Below, in pieces: positions 57,246-64,000 of a DNA stretch of 64,000 nt (the stretch's first letter is position 1; each line of letters starts with the position of its first letter). Under the pieces are notes generated by a model that worked only from the letters and a program-made list of their open reading frames with translations, had not been told where the DNA came from and did not search any database. Source of the stretch: Dermanyssus gallinae (taxonomy: Eukaryota; Arthropoda; Arachnida; Mesostigmata; Dermanyssidae); contig QVRM01001422.1 in assembly GCA_003439945.1 (NCBI GenBank), positions 103,659 to 167,658 of the forward strand, given 5' to 3'. Made by a program: the position numbers and the translations under genes.

Positions 57246-57752
57246 GGTGTACCCAGATTCCTCTAGAGAGTACTGCCTTGTGGACTATCACCTATCTTTA
57301 CTCTTAACATTATATTTTGGAGTAAAAAAAAAAAACAAAAAAGAATACTAACCGTTCAAAGGCATCCATGTGAACAACAAAGTAAGCAAACATTTCAATT
57401 GAGGATGCAAACTTAAAAGTGGTAAATGTTTAGATACGGAGACGGAACAGGACATATACATATATAATAGGTACACGCACACACGACGGGCAAGCGGAAT
57501 AGCACGAGCAGAACGCGATACCACCAGCGCGCGGATTAGGCCTACTGGCTGCAGTTACTCACTGTAAAATTGTTCTCGGAAGCATCACTGCGCAAAGTTG
57601 GCCCTGGTGGGACGCTTAGTCTAAATCTCAGAGCATTTGCTTCAGGTCTTTGTGAATGAGTTGAGCTACGGTCGCTATATATATATATATATATATAAAT
57701 TTTTTTTTTTAATTTAGTATTTATTTCACCACAAAATTAATAGACAAATGGG

Positions 57753-57792
<40 letters not shown>

Positions 57793-57804
57793 TATAAATA
57801 ATAA

Positions 57805-57848
<44 letters not shown>

Positions 57849-57973
57849 TTTTGTTTAACATATGGTTTTATTTTATTTTGTAGTTACAGTAGAATATGAA
57901 TATCTAACTACCCTTGGGCGTGTGAGGGGTGCTACCAATCGAGCTTATCCTCGAGGCAGCCCCTTATTGTGCC

Positions 57974-57976
<3 letters not shown>
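57246..57976. repeat. (TA)n tracts and poly(A)/poly(T) runs
   Basis: An A-run lies at 57324-57336, (TA)n at 57676-57697, and (TA)n with interruptions at 57755-57840, followed by a T-run to 57852. The rest is unassigned. Confidence 0.85.

Positions 57977-58004
<28 letters not shown>
57977..58004. repeat. (TA)n left flank of an interspersed repeat
   Basis: A 28-base AT run. Confidence 0.96.
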
Positions 58005-58008
<4 letters not shown>

Positions 58009-58155
58009 CACGGGCGATAGCCTTTTCTGCAAAATTACCTGAATAGTTATAATTGTTTGAATTTATGTAATAATGGGAATTTCAAGCTCAATAAAGAGTT
58101 ATTGAACTTAAATAAATTTGCCGTCCGGAAAAGACGGTCCCATAAAAAAATATAT
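58005..58155. repeat. Interspersed repeat flanked by (TA)n (copy 2)
   Basis: Matches 14198-14345: ACACGGGCGATAGCCTTTT, GCAAAATTACC, TTCAAGCTCAATAA, TTGCCGTCC, then an A-run and TATATATA. Both copies start after one (TA)n and end at another. Confidence 0.7.
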
Positions 58156-58158
58156 ATA

Positions 58159-58192
58159 AAATATTGTGATGATTTATAAATCATTACAATAT

Positions 58193-58236
<44 letters not shown>
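58159..58236. repeat. Short palindrome, (CT)n and (TA)n
   Basis: AATATTGTGATGATTTATAA continues into its own inverse, giving a ~34-base near-perfect palindrome (58159-58193). (CT)n and (TA)n (58215-58236) follow. Confidence 0.85.
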
Positions 58237-58575
58237 CAACAGAAAATATGTATGCACGCGTGTTTATAATTGAGCAGAATGTATAATACCTACAAATGCA
58301 CTAGCGGAAACAATAAACAAATTAACAGCGACATCATCCCACAAGTAAGAGTTTTTTAATAGCACCACGGTGTTCAGTCATTTTTTTTACGGCTTCTTTT
58401 TCTTCGTTTTCTTCTTCTTTTTCCTACCCTTGATAAATCTACGCCGGTCAGACACACTGGATATGTGCTTGTAGAGAGACAGAGAGAGATATGTTCGCGT
58501 CTGCTTGTGTGTCACTTCGCTAAAATACCACGGTCGTGCACTCGCCGCCAGGCGAAGTAGGGAACCATTGTATAC

Positions 58576-58585
58576 TATATAAAAG
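58576..58585 (+). promoter_or_regulatory. TATA-like box
   Basis: TATATAAAAG fits the TATA consensus and stands at the start of the GC-rich island, 27 bases before an ATG. In so AT-rich a genome it could be chance. Confidence 0.25.
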
Positions 58586-58611
58586 AAGGAGTTTAAACGG
58601 AGGCAGTTTCA

Positions 58612-58758
58612 ATGACGCAGATTACGACGTGCGTGGCAACGGCGGCGGCGGCGGCGTCGGCGTCGTCGTCTTGCTGTGCGCTCGTAGGACTGAAGGTCCG
58701 GACCGAGCAAGGCCAGGAGGTCCGAGGTTTGCCTCCTGGTTGGAAAGCGAGCGTGTAA
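58612..58758 (+). CDS. Possible short first coding exon
   Basis: ATG at 58612 opens 48 codons ending TAA at 58756-58758. Residues 9-20 are Ala/Ser-rich from a GGC/GTC repeat, followed by GLKVRTEQGQEVRGLPPGWK. A splice donor GTAAGC overlaps the stop (GT at 58755-58756), so the frame could continue in a later exon. The LPPGWK end resembles the start of methyl-CpG-binding or WW-type domains, but six residues prove nothing. Alternatively the whole frame is 5' UTR. Confidence 0.2.
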   Translation: MTQITTCVATAAAAASASSSCCALVGLKVRTEQGQEVRGLPPGWKASV

Positions 58759-59413
58759 GCACAAGCGGGGGGTAGCGCGGATGGTGCACGTTGATTCAAA
58801 CGATGAACGATGGCGATGACTACAACAGCAGCAGCAGCAGCAGTAACAGCGACAGCGATGACGGCGGCGGGAGGCATAGCGCATAGTCTGCCTGCAAGAG
58901 AAACTGCAGAGACTATTCCTCTATCCGTCCTATTCGTGGTTCTCGTTGCGAGCACGAGGCGAACAAAATCTTTGCGTTGCGACCGCGACCTCTGAACCTC
59001 TCAACCTCTCTGAACCTCTGCCTATTCGCGACTTATGGAGGAGCTATGCCTACAAAGCCATGCCTCAGCTTGCGCTCGGGTGCAGGCAGGCGGGCGGGCA
59101 AGCAGGCGGGAAGGCCGCAGCAGGCAGCACGTAGGCAGATGGGCAAGCTCTGACAAAGAGGGATAGAATAGGACCGAACGTGGAAACACCGAGAAAGAAA
59201 CACACAGAGAGAGTGAGAGACAGAGAAAGAGTGCGCAAAGAAAAGAGCCTAAACTGCACCACTTTTCTATCTCAAGGCGCAGGTCCCCCCCCCCCCCTCT
59301 TGTTCGCGAAGACCCACAACGACAAACTGACTGCTGGGCTATCTATTCTCAACGCCAGTGGTGGCTGTAGATGATGGCCGTTGTCAGATCCCGGTGAGGG
59401 CGGTAGATCGACG

Positions 59414-59629
59414 ATGCCCCCCCCCGCCCCGAGCTCGGACTCGGGTAAGGCGAGCGACCGACTTGCCAACACTAAAGTCGTGGCCCAACCCACAGGAAAG
59501 CGGAGAGAGGAGAAAGTCGCGGTTCCTCTCGAGCCGATGAAGCTATTCAAGCCGAAATGCCCAAAAAACGAGAAAGAAGAAAAACGAAAAGAAGAAGAGG
59601 AAGCTAGAACTCTTCTGAGTAAGAAGTAA
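59414..59629 (+). CDS. Possible exon, Lys/Glu-rich
   Basis: ATG at 59414 opens 71 codons: MPPPAPSSDSGKASDRLANT, KVVAQPTGKRREEKVAVPLE, PMKLFKPKCPKNEKEEKRKE, ending LLSKK and TAA. Highly charged and low-complexity, with no domain. A longer opposite-strand frame (59272-59796) covers the same DNA, so coding status is uncertain. Confidence 0.2.
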   Translation: MPPPAPSSDSGKASDRLANTKVVAQPTGKRREEKVAVPLEPMKLFKPKCPKNEKEEKRKEEEEARTLLSKK

Positions 59630-59640
59630 CACGGCTCCAC

Positions 59641-60690
59641 TTGACTACAAACCATTAGTCTAAGAAGAACTGTGTATATATAGGCCTGTGTGTTTAGTCG
59701 GTCCCATTTGGACCAGACAGACGGACGAAACTCTGTATGCCAGGGAGACGTCAGCGCGTTCAGCAGCGTATAGTAAGTACTGTGCGCCGCATGCACCTGT
59801 TATACGGTAGAGTGTTGTGGCGTTTCGTTGCATCGTTGACCACTCTGCGCATGCAAACAGCTATGAAGATTTCGGAGCGAGCAGGCGTTTTGCCATTTAC
59901 TGATAATGATATTTACTGATAGTTGCGAGCATAAAGAAATCGTGCGAGTCCACATCGAAGATACTCCTGTGCCTAGCGGATGTCTAGATTCGGTGGCGCT
60001 ATACACGACAACACTAAAGACAACACGGCGAAACGTGAGCGCAATCCTAGCGTAGTTTCGTGGTACTGAAAGCGCTGACGAGGCTGTATACAAATGATCC
60101 ACCGTAACAGCAAGCCTGCAAAAATAGGTTAACTCTTGCGAAACGTCTCACCGGAACAACAAAACCTAAGACTTATTCATCGTAGTCACGATGGACAATA
60201 CGGCAATACTGCGAAATCTGTTCGTTTCATTGCTCATGGTTGTACATACTTAATACAGGCCAACAACAATGATAAGGAAAAGACAGAGAACAACGATGGC
60301 GAAATAGTAACAACAACGACATTAACAACAATACTAGAAGACCTGGATTTTACTTATATAAGTGTAGACTAATAATAAAAAGCTAAGTGATATTATAAAG
60401 CAAAACTGAATGTAGAAAATTATGAAATTGCGCTACTGACCGGAGGAAATCTTCGACTTTCTGCTCATTATTAGTGGCTTCCAAAAAGCTCTTCGTGAAC
60501 GTTTTCAATTCGATTAAAGTTAGGACTTTTTACGCCGGCACAAGTCTCATTACAAGGATATGTAGAGTGACGTATGTATAAACAAAACTATGACGTATCG
60601 CATCGTTCTGTAGTGCATGAAAGAAGGGGAACACAGTGTCTGCCACCGTATTATTCGAGGCAACATTCTCTCGCATTAGCACTCGCATGA
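59641..60690. other. Unassigned sequence
   Basis: No supported feature. Frames at 59737-59919 and 60136-60372 lack motifs. Confidence 0.4.
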
Positions 60691-60699
60691 GTTCAAGCC

Positions 60700-62490
60700 G
60701 CAATCGATTGAGCCCAAGCCGCTATCTTATGTCGTTGACATCCTTTTAACGGTAGTGGTAGAATCATCCCGCAAATCGCAGGCTTTAAAAAATAAATCGA
60801 CCGCACGATTCGATCGGGACTATTATGAACTCCAACAACATTTTCTAAGTCTGCTATCAGCATCGAGGACAGATCGGTCAACTCGGAAAAAATATCGGTC
60901 CCTTACATTCATAAAGAAAAAAGAATTCTTCATTAAACACGAAAAATGGTTAGTGATGGAAGCACAGGAGCGACCCTACCTTGCCGCTCAGGCAGTGCGG
61001 GTGTTTTGCAGTTGCACAATTCCTGGAGATGTGCTTCGTAAACATTTTGAGGGCATGTTTGTCTCTACAAATACAGTGCCTCGAGAAATCCCAGTGCAGC
61101 AAAACCTGACGAGAAATCTGAGAAGGCTCTAGTAGCTTCTCGAGAAGCACCCGTTAGCTGCAGCGAGGTTCTAGAGGCTATTGGCTAAGCTAAAAAAATA
61201 AAGCTTTTGGTCCCGACCTTGTTTCGTAACAAACACCTTAAAGCACCCCTAATATTTGGCCTATTCTCCTCACAAATAGCGCAAGAACAGCATGGATTCC
61301 GTAAAGAAAAGTCGGTCATGACATGCACGAAGTTATTATCCGAACTGAAAAGAAGGCCTGGAACTTCATAGGTCACGGGGAGGGTTTCTATATGCTTATT
61401 TGTCGACCTGAAGTCCACTTTTGATACTGCCCCGTGAAATGTTGTACTCTAGAAGTACTACTACTCTCGCCAATGCAGGTGTTAGCCCAAGACACTAGCT
61501 CTAATTGAATCCAGCATTCTCCAAGCAAACCCGATACTTCTTGACGATTCGATGTGTGAGCATGAGCTCGTTATCCAGACCACGGGTTATGCTCAAGGTG
61601 ATAATCATAGTCCTTTGCATTTTTCTACCTTTCTCAGCGATCTGCGGCCAATAATTCACAAGGAGCGCGATACGGTCGGCATCATACTATATGCTGGCGT
61701 TATCGTCATGTACAGTCCTAACAAGTTGGAGTTGCAGCGAAGCATACGCACCCTGGAGGGGTACGGCAAGAACAACGGTCTTAAGACTAACGCCGAGAAA
61801 ACGAAAGCCATCAAATTTAGAGGTCCGTTTGCTCGTTTCGATCGCCTGAAACTCAGTACTGGTGCAGTCGAATTGGTTAGCCCACCTGCTATCTTGGGGT
61901 TAACTTTTCGATAAAGGGCACAACCTTAGGACAACACATCGCGGATCAACGGACCAGGAAAAGTCTAAACGCGATGTTCGCAATTGAAAAGCTCCAACAA
62001 TTATCTCTAAGCACATAAAAAGCATTTTTTGCCCTGAAAGCTGCTTCGGTGGCCGTCTACGGCATCCAGGTTATATGGGAGCATTTCAGTTTATTACAGC
62101 TAGGTAAATTAGATAAGGTAAAGCTCACGTCTTTCAAGGTAGCTATTGGGTTGCCACGAAATGCAGAAAAACCGTCTAGTTTGCCTTATGACTTGTACTC
62201 AACCGCTTTTAAAATATCTAGTTACTAGTTTCCGTCTCCCAGAAATCCCTGCTCTTATTCAGTTTAGAGATATCGCCAGCAATGGTCACACAGAACTGGC
62301 AGAGACCACTGCAACCCAACCGACATCTTGTGACCAGTTATTCACTTCACCGATTTCACCATAAACTCTGTCATCAAAGAGGCTTCCACGATCCTGACGT
62401 CGGCTGTTTGTGCCGTTTATGCAGTCGCGCCCTATCTACAATCTCGATACTTGCCAGAGAGCTATTACGCAGTTAGCTCGATGATATTTT
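60700..62490 (+). pseudogene. Non-LTR retrotransposon relic related to the one at 21139-22762
   Basis: The frame at 60755-61129 gives FDRDYYELQQHFLSLLSASR and KHEKWLVMEAQERPYLAAQA (the linker before the RT), then KAFGPDLV at about 61200 (block 0). Positions 61552-61914 give QTTGYAQGDNHSPLHFSTFL (block B), IILYAGVIVMYS (block C), KTNAEKTKAIKF (block D) and AILGLTF (block E). Block C reads YAGV where YADD is normal. After further shifts, 62340-62475 gives LCHQRGFHDPDVGCLCRLCS, matching the C-x3-GFH-x5-C-x-C-R-x-C end of the other relic. Many stops and shifts are present. No (TA)n follows directly, unlike its relative. Confidence 0.85.
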
Positions 62491-62571
62491 ACTACTTATT
62501 TATAAACATGTGCTGTATTACAGTGATTTATATACAGGGTCAGTCATATTAATATGTACTTATTTTAAGGT

Positions 62572-62766
62572 ATAGTAGAACTCGGCAAAAAATGAAAGGA
62601 GAAGGCGGAAACGTCTCCCGCAAACGTAGATTTTGCACAACTATGTAGGAAAAAAAGTCTGAATAACTACTTTTATAAAAATCACTCTCTCTCTCTCTCC
62701 TAAGCAAGACGTTTTCCGCCCCCTCATTCCATTGGGAAAAAGTATTTTCTTGCCGAGTTCTACCAA
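62572..62766. mobile_element. Small inverted-repeat (MITE-like) element
   Basis: GTAGAACTCGGCAA (62575-62588) is exactly inverted at about 62750-62764. Further in, GGCGGAAACGTCT on the left pairs with GGCGGAAAACGTCT on the right (inverted). The element is about 190 bases with imperfect ~50-base arms around a (CT)n core. It has no coding capacity and no certain target duplication. Confidence 0.75.
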
Positions 62767-62779
62767 ACCTCTAACTAAG

Positions 62780-62819
<40 letters not shown>
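62780..62819. repeat. (TA)n microsatellite
   Basis: A 40-base AT run with one AA interruption. Confidence 0.95.
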
Positions 62820-62821
<2 letters not shown>

Positions 62822-63590
62822 CTAGATAATTAGCACTCGCATGCCTAGTATGCCTCACAGTAGTGTAAATCTCGGTAAAAATTCTGAACGGTTAATGGGA
62901 GGGAGCACTTAGGCAGTTTGGACGTGCCATGACAGTTGGTGTCACGACTACGTGTCTGACCGGCCTCTAGCACCGAGCTCAGACTCTGCTAGGCGATATG
63001 GCAATCTCCCACAGCCAAAACCCGTGTTCATTTCGTTAATGGTAATGAGTTACCCGACTAATTACGCAAACGCGCTTAACGCTTGTGGCGGAATGGCAAG
63101 GCACCGACGAAGACAATGGTGGGTCATCATGGATAACCATACTATTGAGTTCCCCATTACGAATTGATAGAAGGAAAGTCAAGAAACGAAAGTCATCTGG
63201 CAATATCAGACTACCGCCATGTTTGTTTGGGCCTGGTAAGTGACTTCTATTTGCTTCATAAGCACAATCAGTGCGGCCCGGCCCTTCTGCGTGGAGGTCC
63301 TTCGCAGGCTGGTCAACGGCGCCATAACGACACAGAAGGAAATAGTACATAATGAATACTCATTATGGTACATGATTAAATACGAATAACTGTATATGTT
63401 TGATGCATATATTGCGGGAATGTATTTTATAATATATATATATATCTATGATTCTATATATATATATATATATATATATTTTGCTTACGTGCCGCTCAAA
63501 TTTCACTAAGAAGAAGTAATGAAGTATAGTCGTTCAGGGGCTACGCACTCTCGTGCGAGAGATATACTCTTGGCAATATACGTAAAGTTC
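62820..63590. other. Unassigned sequence with one (TA)n
   Basis: (TA)n with short interruptions lies at 63431-63480. Open frames at 62952-63167 and 63036-63350 have no recognisable motif. Confidence 0.4.
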
Positions 63591-63599
63591 TTATATATA

Positions 63600-64000
63600 T
63601 TTAAAAAAGGAATATTTTGTTAATCTTTTGAAGTGTTATTGTTTGCTTTAAAATAGCTTCCGCCTACTGGAATGCACTTGTGCCACAATTTTCTCCGCTT
63701 TTCAAAACATTTTTTAAGGCGCGTCTTTTCAAAATCAAATTAAATAGTTCCTGCGAATATTAATGTATCCCTCCGATTGTTTCAAATCGTTGTTCTCTTA
63801 AGCTTTTTTATCTTATGAAAAAAGTCATGGAGCTAGGTTCGACAAATAGGGAGATTGCAGAAATATATGAATTGAATATTTCATCAAATAATCTTAAATC
63901 CGTAACGATATGTGCACAGGTGCATTGTCGTGATGGAGGACCCCAAGAGTTGTTGCTTAGAGTTCAGGCCATTCGGAAGTGCAGGCATCGCGGTGGTTCT
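63600..64000 (-). pseudogene. Mariner transposase relic, cut by the window end
   Basis: On the minus strand from the window end down: LHHDNAPVH (second catalytic Asp, about 63915-63945), a stretch FLDEIFNSYISAISLF, then a decayed third-Asp motif (SPYLSNLAP, a one-base shift, then LFF), and near 63670-63700 KLWHKCIPVGGSYFK, the mariner C-terminal WHKCI ... GxYF motif. The family is the same as 31610-32109. The first Asp and N-terminus would lie beyond position 64000. Confidence 0.75.

Larger units (their letters stand above)
58500..59640. other. GC-rich island, candidate promoter and first exon
   Basis: GC- and CpG-rich, with no recognised transposon and no (TA)n. It carries (GGC)n/(GTC)n at about 58639-58667, (AGC)n at 58828-58843, and poly(C) at 59286-59297 and 59419-59428. 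It is the strongest candidate for a host gene 5' region, together with 27550-29350. Confidence 0.35.

Noticed and set aside
59272..59796. 174-codon minus-strand frame
   Set aside because: Most of its length mirrors purine-rich repeats on the plus strand, and no motif is visible. A shadow frame is more likely.

Overview
This window looks like a non-coding, transposon-rich piece of an animal nuclear genome. There is no bacterial gene organisation, and no long open reading frame outside mobile elements. It is full of (TA)n microsatellites, and it holds mariner elements, several kinds of non-LTR retrotransposon (LINE) remnant and tRNA-headed SINEs. The element set (D34D mariners, R1/jockey-like LINEs, a YLDD reverse transcriptase family with a PD-(D/E)XK-like C-terminus) fits an arthropod, perhaps a chelicerate such as a mite. 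That placement is inference; no host gene could be recognised to prove it.

Layout. 0.7-2.2 kb: a LINE 3' end followed by a ~1 kb imperfect palindrome. 5.3-8 kb: a Tc1/mariner-type remnant, SINE2 copies and an inverted LINE tail. 9.3 kb: a SINE1 with a 16-bp target duplication. 10.7-11.5 kb: a GC-rich island. 12.4-16.9 kb: LINE RT pieces, SINE1 copies, and a PD-(D/E)XK-like C-terminal module followed by a tandem series of its 3' tail, each tail ending in (TA)n. 20.1-23.2 kb: a LINE fragment split by a SINE1 (14-bp target duplication), then the largest LINE RT relic and a tail-only insertion. 24-31.5 kb: mostly unique sequence with GC- and pyrimidine-rich islands where gene 5' exons are most likely. 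31.6-33.6 kb: a mariner relic and a jockey-like LINE. 36-46 kb: R1-like RT relics, SINE2 copies, and a dead mariner with perfect 15-bp inverted ends. 47.2-51.5 kb: two near-identical 1321-bp mariners, head to head, one with an uninterrupted transposase. 51.5-57.3 kb: more relics of the YLDD/PD-(D/E)XK-like LINE family, SINE3 copies and a decayed RT. 58.5-59.6 kb: a GC-rich island with a TATA-like box and short ORFs. 60.7-62.8 kb: a decayed LINE related to the 21-22 kb one, and a small inverted-repeat element. The window ends inside another mariner relic.

How the parts relate. The recurring theme is (TA)n. All three full-length mariners sit at TA dinucleotides beside or inside (TA)n, and at least two unrelated LINE families end directly at (TA)n. 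Several short repeats are flanked by (TA)n on both sides. The tracts therefore appear to be insertion havens, the 3' tails of retrotransposons, or both. Three distinct tRNA-derived SINE families (called SINE1-3 here) were identified from internal comparison. No rRNA, true tRNA, CRISPR array or viral genome was seen. Host coding exons are only suggested, with low confidence, in the GC-rich islands.
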